Origin: Deminuibacter soli | GTDB taxonomy: Bacteria > Bacteroidota > Bacteroidia > Chitinophagales > Chitinophagaceae | Direction of reading: 5' to 3' | Assembly: GCF_003412455.1 (NCBI RefSeq) | Contig: NZ_QTJU01000001.1 | Location: forward strand, 930,001 to 994,000 | Length of the DNA: 64,000 bases | Part shown: one piece after another, positions 42,992 through 51,258 of the stretch | How the letters are laid out: each line of letters starts with the position of its first letter | Position numbering within the stretch: position 1 is the stretch's first letter | Program-made: the position numbers and the translations under genes | Notes under the pieces: model-generated | The model's input: only the letters and a program-made list of their open reading frames with translations | Told to the model about the DNA's origin: nothing | Database searches by the model: none

Positions 42992-44992
42992 ATGGCGAAT
43001 CAATCTATCGAGCAGTTAAGCATCAATACCGTTCGCGTACTGGCGGCTGATGCTGTTCAGAAAGCAAACTCAGGTCACCCCGGTCTTCCCATGGGGGCTG
43101 CACCGATGGGGCATGTGCTGTGGTCAAAAAGTATGCGTTATAATCCTGCCAACCCGCAATGGCCCAACAGGGACCGCTTTGTACTTTCTGCGGGGCATGG
43201 TTGCATGCTGCAATATATTTACCTGCACCTTACCGGTTACAACACCACCATGGACGACCTGAAACAGTTCAGGCAACTGCACAGCCGTACCGCGGGCCAC
43301 CCCGAATATGGCCTGCTCGATGGTATTGAAGTAACCACCGGCCCGCTGGGACAAGGTTTTGCCAATGGCATAGGTATGGCCATTGCGCAACAATACCTGG
43401 CTTCGCGTTACAACAAACCCGGGTATGATATCTTCAACTACAAAATTTTCGCCATCTGCAGCGATGGTGATATGATGGAAGGCGTGAGCTCTGAAGCCGC
43501 TTCCATTGCAGGCCACCTTGGGCTGGGCAATATTGTTTACCTGTACGACGATAATCATATTTCTATTGAAGGCGATACCAGCATTGCGTTTGATGAAGAT
43601 GTAGCCAAACGCTTTGAAGCCTATGGCTGGCATGTGCAGGTGCTTACCGATGGCACTGATATCGCAGCCATTGAAGCCGCTGTTGAAAATGCCAGGGCAG
43701 AAACCAACCGCCCTTCGCTGATTAAAATACGCACACATATCGGCTACGGCAGCCCCAACAAGGCAGATACCGCAGAAGCCCACGGCTCACCGCTTGGTGA
43801 GGAAGAAGTAAAACTGGTGAAAAAAGGCTTTGGCTTTAACCCCGATGAATACTTTGTGGTATCGCCCGAAGTAAGCGCGTTTTACAAAGCTGCCGGCGAC
43901 AAAGGCGCACCGCTGGAAGCAGACTGGAATAAATTATACGAGGCATACAAAAAAGAATTTCCCGACCTGGCAAAAGAATACGAACTGTTCAGCAACAACC
44001 AGCTGCCTGTTGGCTGGCTCGAAAAGCTGCCTGTATTTGACGCAGCCAAAGGCAAGATGGCTACCCGCAAAGCATCGGGTGAAGTGCTGAATGCCATTGC
44101 AGACCAGCTGCCAACATTGATTGGCGGCTCGGCCGATCTTTCACCTTCTACCGATACCCATCTCAAAAAATACGGTTCATTCACGAAAGAAGATCATGGC
44201 GGCCGCAATTTCCACTTCGGTATACGCGAGCATGCCATGGGCGCTATTTTAAATGGCATGGTACTCACCAAAGGCATTATCCCTTACGGCGGCACCTTCC
44301 TGATGTTCTCTGAATACATGCGCCCGCCCATTCGCCTTGCAGCGATTATGAAAGTGCGGCCTATTTATGTGTTCACGCACGATAGCATTGGCCTGGGTGA
44401 AGACGGCACCACACACCAGCCGGTTGAGCAACTGATATCACTGCGTTCCATCCCTGATATCACCGTTATACGCCCGGCAGATGCCAACGAAACCGCGCAG
44501 GCATGGCGTGTTGCACTGGAACACCATACCGGCCCTGTAGCGCTTATTTTAACCAGGCAAAACCTGCCGATCATTGACCAGGGCAAATATGCCAAAGCAA
44601 GCAACCTCGAGCGCGGCGCTTATGTATTGTCTGATTGCGAAGGCACGCCACAACTGTTGCTGATTGGTACTGGCTCTGAGGTACAGTTTGTACTGGCTGC
44701 ACAGCAAAAATTAAAAGAAGAAGGCATTGCATCGCGCGTGATCAGTATGCCATCCTGGGAACTGTTCGAAAAGCAGGAGGCAGCTTACAAAGAGCAGGTA
44801 TTTCCCAAAACAGTTACCAAACGCCTGGCTGTTGAAGCAGGCCGCTCACTGGGCTGGCACAAATATGTTACACCTGACGGCGGCGTAATTGGCGTTGATC
44901 GCTTTGGCGAATCAGGCCCTATTGAGCCATTGCTGAAAGAATATGGCTTTACCGTGGAAAACGTAGTAGCAAGGGCAAAAGAATTGCTGTAA
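42992..44992 (+). CDS. tkt: Transketolase
   Basis: This thiamine-diphosphate enzyme of 666 residues is the transketolase of the non-oxidative pentose phosphate pathway, exchanging two-carbon units between ketose and aldose phosphates. The start is ATG 42992 (MANQSIEQLSINTVRVLAADAV); the earlier in-frame ATG at 42950 adds 14 poorly conserved residues. Family marks are NSGHPGLPMGAAPM, the TPP motif SDGDMMEG near 154-161 with NH in the DDNHISIEGD block, HDSIGLGEDGTTHQPVEQL near 462-480, and the C-terminal GESGPIEPLLKEYGF. The length is normal for the bacterial family. A bidirectional terminator lies just downstream. It is a housekeeping gene that also supplies pentose phosphates. Confidence 0.97.
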   Translation: MANQSIEQLSINTVRVLAADAVQKANSGHPGLPMGAAPMGHVLWSKSMRYNPANPQWPNRDRFVLSAGHGCMLQYIYLHLTGYNTTMDDLKQFRQLHSRTAGHPEYGLLDGIEVTTGPLGQGFANGIGMAIAQQYLASRYNKPGYDIFNYKIFAICSDGDMMEGVSSEAASIAGHLGLGNIVYLYDDNHISIEGDTSIAFDEDVAKRFEAYGWHVQVLTDGTDIAAIEAAVENARAETNRPSLIKIRTHIGYGSPNKADTAEAHGSPLGEEEVKLVKKGFGFNPDEYFVVSPEVSAFYKAAGDKGAPLEADWNKLYEAYKKEFPDLAKEYELFSNNQLPVGWLEKLPVFDAAKGKMATRKASGEVLNAIADQLPTLIGGSADLSPSTDTHLKKYGSFTKEDHGGRNFHFGIREHAMGAILNGMVLTKGIIPYGGTFLMFSEYMRPPIRLAAIMKVRPIYVFTHDSIGLGEDGTTHQPVEQLISLRSIPDITVIRPADANETAQAWRVALEHHTGPVALILTRQNLPIIDQGKYAKASNLERGAYVLSDCEGTPQLLLIGTGSEVQFVLAAQQKLKEEGIASRVISMPSWELFEKQEAAYKEQVFPKTVTKRLAVEAGRSLGWHKYVTPDGGVIGVDRFGESGPIEPLLKEYGFTVENVVARAKELL

Positions 44993-45010
44993 ATAGTGGT
45001 TTGATAAAGA

Positions 45011-45040
45011 AAAAGGCTGTTCCGCGGGGAACAGCCTTTT
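45011..45040. terminator. Bidirectional terminator between tkt and the TldE gene
   Basis: AAAAGGCTGTTCC (45011-45023) and GGAACAGCCTTTT (45028-45040) form a 13-bp stem with a GCGG loop. A and T runs on the outer sides provide a U-tract in each direction. It serves the convergent transketolase and tldE transcripts. Confidence 0.92.
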
Positions 45041-45045
45041 GTGTT

Positions 45046-46383
45046 TTATACAGCATCTGATAAAGAGCTGAAGGTAAAATCCCTGATCTTCATGGGCGGT
45101 ATCAGGGCCTGGGTATTTGATTCACCGCTTACCGTGCGTTCCGGTTTGCCCAATGCTTCCAGGTTATTGAGCATAATAATGGGGCTTTCATTAAAACGGA
45201 AATTCTTGATCGGGAATTTGATTTCTCCATTCTCGATGTAAAAAGTCCCGTCGCGGGTAAGGCCGGTGTACAGCAGCGTTTGCGGGTCTACCTCACGTAT
45301 ATACCACAGGCGGGTAACCAGGATACCCTTCTCCGTTCCTTTAATGAGCGCTTCGAGCGAAGCGCTGCCACCTTCCATAATTACACCATCGGGCGAAGGA
45401 ATGGCTTTTACATTTTTCTTTTGTGCCCAGTAGCGCGAGTAATACAGGTTTTTGATAACGCCTTTATCTATCCAGCTTATTTTTTCCTGCGGCCGTCCAT
45501 CGCCGTTCCAGGTGCTGGTAGGCAGTTCGGCGTTCAGCGGATCGGAGTAAATGTTCACCCGCTCATCTACCAGCTTCTCTCCCAGCCTGGTGCCGCCGCC
45601 CGGTTTGCTTAAAAAGCTGCGGCCTTCATCGGCACTGCGTGCATCCATGCCAAAGAACATGGTTTCGAGCAACACAATAGCAGCTGCGGGCTCAAGAATA
45701 ACAGTGTATTTACCGGGTTCCAGCGCTTTGGCGTTGGATGATGCTGCCGCTTTTTGTGCAGCAACACGTGTGGCAGCAGCCACATCCAGCTTATTAATAT
45801 CGTTATATCCTTTCGATGCATACCCCGAGCCCTTGCCGTCTGATGTGCGCAGCGTAACATTAAAGTTTACGTTGGTGCTGGTATTGTAGGCAAACAGCCC
45901 GCTTGAATTCATCATGGCAGCATAACCGGCGCTGTTTTCCATGAAACCGGCTGCGGTTAAACTTTTCTCTTTTGAAATTGCCAGGCTCTGCGCCACGGCA
46001 TCGCTGCGCAGTTTGGGATCGATTGCTGCGGTAGCAGGAACAAACGTTGCCGGGTTATCAAGGTATTGCTGTGGCCCGAGGTTGGGCATAAATTCAGGAT
46101 TTTCGGGCGCCAGCCTGGCCAGCTCTTCGGCACGGCGTACTACTTTTTCCAGCGAGGCATCATCAAATTCGTTGATGGTAGCCACGCCTACTTTTTTACC
46201 GAATGAAGATTGAACTACCAGGCTGCTCTGGCTTACACCACCGCTGGTAGAAACGGCATTACGCGCATAACGGATATTACCGCCATCGCTGCCGCTGAGG
46301 TTTACTTCACATTCATCGGCCTTTGAATAGCTCAGCACTTTTTTTAATAATGCCTGCGCTTCGTCTTTTGTGAGTATGGGCAT
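45046..46383 (-). CDS. pmbA: TldE/PmbA-family protein, copy 1
   Basis: This is the 445-residue partner subunit of a TldD-type metalloprotease. The N-terminal domain starts with ILTKDEAQALLKKVLSYSKADECEV, and the C-terminal half shows GVIKNLYYSRYWAQ and GILVTRLWYIREVDPQTLLYTGLTRDGTF, the typical family end. There is no HExxxH zinc motif, as expected for TldE. In Escherichia coli TldD and TldE form a heterodimer that acts on antitoxin CcdA and cleaves the microcin B17 precursor. The gene begins 3 bp after the tldD stop, so the pair is translated together. It closely resembles the second copy at 48216. No export signal is visible. Confidence 0.92.
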   Translation of the reverse strand: MPILTKDEAQALLKKVLSYSKADECEVNLSGSDGGNIRYARNAVSTSGGVSQSSLVVQSSFGKKVGVATINEFDDASLEKVVRRAEELARLAPENPEFMPNLGPQQYLDNPATFVPATAAIDPKLRSDAVAQSLAISKEKSLTAAGFMENSAGYAAMMNSSGLFAYNTSTNVNFNVTLRTSDGKGSGYASKGYNDINKLDVAAATRVAAQKAAASSNAKALEPGKYTVILEPAAAIVLLETMFFGMDARSADEGRSFLSKPGGGTRLGEKLVDERVNIYSDPLNAELPTSTWNGDGRPQEKISWIDKGVIKNLYYSRYWAQKKNVKAIPSPDGVIMEGGSASLEALIKGTEKGILVTRLWYIREVDPQTLLYTGLTRDGTFYIENGEIKFPIKNFRFNESPIIMLNNLEALGKPERTVSGESNTQALIPPMKIRDFTFSSLSDAV

Positions 46384-46386
46384 ATA

Positions 46387-48024
46387 TTAGATTTTTCTTG
46401 CTGTATTAATAACGTTTACACCATTAAACCGGGTAGTAGAAGCGCCATGTGAAACGGCACTTACCTGGCCGGGCTGTCCCTTGCCATCAAAGAAAGAGCC
46501 ACCCAGGCGGTAATCACTTTCATCGGCAATGGCCGCGCAGCTGTTCCAGAATTCCTGCGTGTTACTCTGGTAGGCTACATCTTTCAGCATACCTGCAATT
46601 TTGCCGTTTTTAATTTCATAATACAGCTGGCCGCTGAACTGGAAATTATAACGCTGCTGGTCGATGGAGTAAGAACTGTTGCCAATAATGTAAATGCCTT
46701 TTTCTACGTTTTTGATAATGTCGGCCGGTGACAGTTTGTTTTTGCCCGGCTGCAACGATACGTTTGGCATACGCTGAAACTGCACATCGCTCCAGCTGTC
46801 TGCATAACAACAGCCCTGCGATGCATTCAGGCCAAGAATATGGGCCTGGTCGCGAATGGTTTGGTAGTTTACCAGTATGCCTTCTTTAATCAAATCCCAG
46901 CGTTGTGTGCCTACGCCTTCATCATCGTATCCTACTGCGCCAAGTGAGCCAGGCTGCAGCTTATCGGCAACGATATTTACTTCCTTGCTGCCGAAATTGA
47001 ATTTTTTCGATTCCCATTTATCCAGCGTCAAAAAACTGGTGCCTGCATAGTTGGCTTCGTAGCCCAACACGCGGTCCAGCTCAGTCGGATGCCCCACCGA
47101 TTCGTGGATGGTAAGCCAGAGATTGGTGGGGTCCAGCACCAGGTCGTATTTGCCTGCCTCAACTGATTTGGCAAGCATTTTCTGTCCAACCTGCACTGCG
47201 CCGGCCTTTGCATCTTCCAGCATATCGTAACGCTTTTTGTACAGGGTGGTGACACCGCCTTTTATTTTATCGGCATCGGCAGGCAGCAGGTATTCATAGC
47301 CCATGCCCACAGGAGCGCTAAGTGCATCACGGGTTTCAAACTTGCCTGTTTTAGCATCAACCTTGGTAATGGTGAAGGTGGGCCATATGCGGTGAATATC
47401 CTGGTCAATATACGAGCCGTCTGAGGAAGCAAAATATTTTTGCTCATTAACCAGGAACAGGTAAGAGTTTACGTAGTTGCCGCCGCCTTTCAATGCAGCG
47501 TCATTTACAGAAAGCAGCAAGTCAACCTTTTCTTTTATAGGAACTTCAAATGCATTTTTTTCGATAGGCGCCTTCCAGGATACTTCGCCATATCCCTTTT
47601 GTGGTGCCAGCTGTACAGGCTCTGACAATAAGCGGGCATTTTCCCGGGCAATGGCTACAGCCAGCTGCGCAGCTTTGGCAATGCTGTCAGTATCCATTTT
47701 GTCGGTAGCGGCAAAACCCCAGCTGCCGTTGGCAATTACGCGTATGCCTATGCCGTACGATTCGGTGTTGACAATATTCTGCACCTTGTCTTCACGGGTA
47801 ATAACATACTGGTTCAAATAACGGCCAATGCGAACATCGGTGTAGGTAGCCCCTTTTGAACGGGCTTCGTTCAGGGCTACATCTGCCAGTTTCTTTTTTT
47901 GTGCAACATCAACCGTGTACCAGGGGGCATCGAGTGGTACGTTATTGCCCAGAACAGGAATGCGGGGCAGCATGGTAGCGCCCAAACCCATCCCTGCCAT
48001 TTGCAAAAAGTCTCTTCTTCTCAC
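46387..48024 (-). CDS. tldD: TldD-family metalloprotease, copy 1, Tat-like N-terminus
   Basis: This is a catalytic TldD-type subunit with the zinc motif HESVGH near residues 304-309, a following TELD, and the SQGCCYADSW block holding the downstream cysteines. I take GTG 48024 as the start, giving VRRRDFLQMAGMGLGATMLP and 545 residues, the same length as copy 2; an ATG at 48084 adds 20 residues. The first 27 residues form a twin-arginine-type signal (RRDFLQ followed by a hydrophobic stretch), unusual because E. coli TldD is cytoplasmic. The protein would be exported folded, perhaps carrying TldE with it. It is followed by tldE at 3 bp and preceded by the terminator of the second pair. Confidence 0.9.
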   Translation of the reverse strand: MRRRDFLQMAGMGLGATMLPRIPVLGNNVPLDAPWYTVDVAQKKKLADVALNEARSKGATYTDVRIGRYLNQYVITREDKVQNIVNTESYGIGIRVIANGSWGFAATDKMDTDSIAKAAQLAVAIARENARLLSEPVQLAPQKGYGEVSWKAPIEKNAFEVPIKEKVDLLLSVNDAALKGGGNYVNSYLFLVNEQKYFASSDGSYIDQDIHRIWPTFTITKVDAKTGKFETRDALSAPVGMGYEYLLPADADKIKGGVTTLYKKRYDMLEDAKAGAVQVGQKMLAKSVEAGKYDLVLDPTNLWLTIHESVGHPTELDRVLGYEANYAGTSFLTLDKWESKKFNFGSKEVNIVADKLQPGSLGAVGYDDEGVGTQRWDLIKEGILVNYQTIRDQAHILGLNASQGCCYADSWSDVQFQRMPNVSLQPGKNKLSPADIIKNVEKGIYIIGNSSYSIDQQRYNFQFSGQLYYEIKNGKIAGMLKDVAYQSNTQEFWNSCAAIADESDYRLGGSFFDGKGQPGQVSAVSHGASTTRFNGVNVINTARKI

Positions 48025-48159
48025 AAGCGCTAGTTTTGGAGGTGATAAAATTGGAAAGTCAGTTTTCCAATTTAAACTATTCAAAGTATCCTTCCATCAA
48101 AAGCGCTGCTTTTTTGATGAGCGGCGGAAGATTGCTGTAACCATTCTGCTGCATGCCTG

Positions 48160-48192
48160 AAAAAACAGTGCCCCATCTTTCGGATGAGGCAC
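48160..48192 (-). terminator. Terminator of the second tldD-tldE pair
   Basis: On the minus strand the stem is GTGCCTCATC (48192-48183) with GATGGGGCAC (48177-48168), one A-C mismatch and a 5-nt loop, followed by CTGTTTTTT. It lies 24 bp after the tldE copy 2 stop and keeps the two pairs in separate transcripts. Confidence 0.85.
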
Positions 48193-48215
48193 GTATTCAA
48201 TATTGGGCTGATGCA

Positions 48216-49547
48216 TTATACCGCATCTGACAGGGAAGTAAAAGTAAAGTCCCTGATCTTCATGGGCGGTATCAGGTAACTTCTGTACGATTCAACGCTG
48301 ATGGTGCGCTCGGGCCTGCCCAGTGCTTCCACATTGTTGAGCATAATTACCGGGCTTTCGTTGAAGCGGAAATTCTTAATGGGATATTTGATCTGGCCGT
48401 TTTCGATATAAAAAGTTCCGTCGCGCGTAAGGCCGGTGAGCAATAGCGATTGCGGGTCAACCATGCGGATATACCAGAGGCGCGATACCAGTATTCCTTT
48501 CTCTGTAGTCTTAATCAAATCTTCCAGTGAAGCATCACCGCCTTCCATAATAATATTGGAAGGAAAAGGTACGGGCTTTACACCCTTCTGCTGTGCCCAG
48601 TATTGGGAGTAGCTCAGGTTTTTTACTACGCCTTTTTCAATCCAGTTAATTTTATCGAGCGGAAAGCCTTCCCTGTTCCAGGTATTGCCGGGCAATTCCG
48701 TGTTAAACGGGTCTGAATAGATAGTCACCTTTTCATCCATCAGCTGTTCGCCCAAACGGTTGCCACCACCGGGTTTGCTCATAAAACTGCGGCCTTCATC
48801 TGCATTGCGGGCATCAAAACCGCGAAACATGTTCTCCATCATGTAAGCAGCAGCTACCGGTTCCAGTATCACCGTGTATTTACCCGGCTCAATGGCTTTG
48901 GCATTCGCTGAGCCATTCGCTTTTGCAGTGGCAATTTTAGTAGCCGTGTAGGTATCGAGTTTGCTGATATCATTAAAACCACGCGCCGCATAACCAGAGC
49001 CTGTGCCTTCCTGGTTACGGGTAGTAATGGTGAAAATAACATCGGTATCGGTGTTGTAGGCAAACAGGCCTTTTGAATTCATCACCGCAGTAAAGCTGGT
49101 GGTATTTTCAATAAACCCGGCTGCCTCCAGTTTGGCCTCTTTGGCAACCTGTATGCTTTTGGCCACTGCTTCTGCCCTTGTATCGGGCGTTGCTGCTGCG
49201 GTTGCAGGCACATAGGTAATGGCTTCTTTAAAATCGGCCGGACCAAGCAGGGGCATATGTTCCGGGTTATCAGGCGCCAGCTGAGCCAGCTCTTCTGCCC
49301 GCTGAACTACTTTCTTCAGGGATGCATCATCAAATTCGTTGATGGTGGCAGTGCCTGTTTTTTTACCAAATGTTGCATTTACAGAAACACTCAATGTACT
49401 GATATCACCTGCGGTAGATACAGCATTGCGTGCATAGCGGATGTTGCCGCCTTCTGAACCGCTGAGTGTTATTTCACACGCTTCGGCTTTAGAATAACCC
49501 AGCACTTTTTTCAGCAGTACCTGGGCTTCAGCTTTTGATAGTATCAT
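48216..49547 (-). CDS. pmbA: TldE/PmbA-family protein, copy 2
   Basis: This 443-residue TldE-type protein is closely similar to copy 1 along the whole length: ILSKAEAQVLLKKVLGYSKAEACEI at the start, then GNIRYARNAVST, ENMFRGFDARNADEGRSFMSKP and GVVKNLSYSQYWAQQ. It again lacks the zinc motif. It follows the second tldD by 10 bp and precedes a terminator. It should form the heterodimer with its own tldD neighbour, though exchange of partners between the two copies is possible. Substrates are unknown. Similarity at protein level points to an older duplication rather than a recent one, since differences are spread evenly. Confidence 0.92.
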   Translation of the reverse strand: MILSKAEAQVLLKKVLGYSKAEACEITLSGSEGGNIRYARNAVSTAGDISTLSVSVNATFGKKTGTATINEFDDASLKKVVQRAEELAQLAPDNPEHMPLLGPADFKEAITYVPATAAATPDTRAEAVAKSIQVAKEAKLEAAGFIENTTSFTAVMNSKGLFAYNTDTDVIFTITTRNQEGTGSGYAARGFNDISKLDTYTATKIATAKANGSANAKAIEPGKYTVILEPVAAAYMMENMFRGFDARNADEGRSFMSKPGGGNRLGEQLMDEKVTIYSDPFNTELPGNTWNREGFPLDKINWIEKGVVKNLSYSQYWAQQKGVKPVPFPSNIIMEGGDASLEDLIKTTEKGILVSRLWYIRMVDPQSLLLTGLTRDGTFYIENGQIKYPIKNFRFNESPVIMLNNVEALGRPERTISVESYRSYLIPPMKIRDFTFTSLSDAV

Positions 49548-49557
49548 AATGCGTTGA

Positions 49558-51195
49558 TCAGATTTTTCGTGCAGTATTAATTACGTTTACACCATTAAAA
49601 CGGGCAGTGCTGCTGCCGTGTGATACGGCATTGGATTGTGCAGGCTGCCCTTTGCCATCGTTGAAAGCCCCGCCCAGCCGGTAATCCCGCGCATCGGCTA
49701 CAGCAGTGCAGGAATTCCAGAACTCCTGTGTGTTGGCCTGGTAAGCAACATCTTTCAGCATGCCGGCAATTTTACCATCTTTTATTTCGTAGAAGGTCTG
49801 GCCACCGAACTGGAAATTATAACGCTGCTGGTCAATTGAGAATGACCCGTCGCCAATAATATAAATGCCTTTCTCCACGTTTTTAATCATATCATCCACA
49901 CTCAGGGTATCTTTACCCGGCTGCAATGATACATTCGGCATACGTTGAAACTGTACATCTTCCCAGCTTTGCGCATAACAACAGCCCTGCGATTGTTTGA
50001 GACCGATAATATGCGCCTGGTCGCGGATAGCCTGGTAATTGACCAGCACACCTTCTTTAATTAAATCCCATTCACCGCATTTCACGCCTTCATCATCGTA
50101 TCCTACTGCACCGAGTGAGCCTTTCTGTAATTTGTCGGCCACAATGTTTACATGTTTGCTGCCGAACTGGAAATTTTTAGAACGCCATTTATCCAGTGTC
50201 AGGAAGCTGGTGCCTGCATAATTGGCTTCATAACCCAGCACGCGGTCAAGCTCTGTAGGGTGTGCCACAGATTCGTGAATGGTGAGCCACAGGTGCGAAG
50301 GATCGAGAATAAGATCGTATTTACCCGGCTCTACTGTTTTTGCTTTTAGTTTCTGGTCAACATCAATGGTGGCATTCTTTACGTCTTCCAGGATATCGTA
50401 GCGGTCTTTATAACGCGTAACAATGCCACTTACCTTGCTTTCAGGTGTAGGCGTTAGGTATTCGTAACCCATACCAACCGGTGAACTCAGCGACTTGCGT
50501 GTTTCAAATTTGCCGGTGGCCTTGTTGGTTTTGGTTACCGTAAATGTGGGAAAAATACGGTGTATATCCTGGTCAATATACGAGCCATCAGTAGAAGCGA
50601 AATACTTCTGTTCGTTCACCGCGAGAATGGCAGAGTTAACGAAGTTGGCCCCGCCCTGCATGGCAATGCTGTTTACTTTCAGCAGCAGATCGGCCTTGTC
50701 TTTTACCGGTATGGCAAATGTATTTTGCTCAATCGGGGTTTTCCAGTTTACTTCACCATAACCCTGCTGGGGCGCCAGCTGTACGGGTTCGGTAATAATT
50801 TTCGCATTGGCTTTGGCTACTGCTACTGCACGTTCGGCCGTTTTGGCTATGCCTTCGCGCGTAACATTATTGGATGCCGCGAAACCCCAGCTGCCATTGG
50901 CAATAACGCGTATGCCCACACCAAACGATTCGGTGTTTGAAACACCCTGCACGCGGTTTTCACGCGTTACAATAAACTGGTTCAGGTAGCGGCCAATGCG
51001 TACATCGGCATAAGTAGCGCCTTTTGATTTTGCGGCATTCAGGGCAATATCCGCCAGCTCTTTTTTCATGCTTACGGTCATGCCTTCTTCCAGCGCCTGC
51101 AAGGGATCAATAGGGTTGCCGAGTAATGCAAACTTCGGCAACATCACAGCCCCCAGGCTCATGGCCGAAAGCTGCAGAAAGTCTTTTCTTTTCAA
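49558..51195 (-). CDS. tldD: TldD-family metalloprotease, copy 2, Tat-like N-terminus
   Basis: This is a 545-residue TldD-type subunit. The zinc motif is HESVAH near residue 304, with TELDRVLGYEANYAGTS after it and SQGCCYAQSW later. It starts with MKRKDFLQLSAMSLGAVMLP, a Tat-like signal in which the second arginine is replaced by lysine (RKDFLQ), so export is less certain than for copy 1. A purine-rich GGAGGGAAC lies just before the ATG, one of the few clear Shine-Dalgarno-like sites here. The gap to the upstream 580-residue membrane-protein gene is 63 bp, and I saw only a weak hairpin there, so cotranscription with the MoxR operon is possible. Confidence 0.92.
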   Translation of the reverse strand: MKRKDFLQLSAMSLGAVMLPKFALLGNPIDPLQALEEGMTVSMKKELADIALNAAKSKGATYADVRIGRYLNQFIVTRENRVQGVSNTESFGVGIRVIANGSWGFAASNNVTREGIAKTAERAVAVAKANAKIITEPVQLAPQQGYGEVNWKTPIEQNTFAIPVKDKADLLLKVNSIAMQGGANFVNSAILAVNEQKYFASTDGSYIDQDIHRIFPTFTVTKTNKATGKFETRKSLSSPVGMGYEYLTPTPESKVSGIVTRYKDRYDILEDVKNATIDVDQKLKAKTVEPGKYDLILDPSHLWLTIHESVAHPTELDRVLGYEANYAGTSFLTLDKWRSKNFQFGSKHVNIVADKLQKGSLGAVGYDDEGVKCGEWDLIKEGVLVNYQAIRDQAHIIGLKQSQGCCYAQSWEDVQFQRMPNVSLQPGKDTLSVDDMIKNVEKGIYIIGDGSFSIDQQRYNFQFGGQTFYEIKDGKIAGMLKDVAYQANTQEFWNSCTAVADARDYRLGGAFNDGKGQPAQSNAVSHGSSTARFNGVNVINTARKI

Positions 51196-51258
51196 TGTGT
51201 TCCCTCCTTTTAGTTAAAAAATAGTTTTGGTTAAATTGATGCACATTATCTTAAACCA

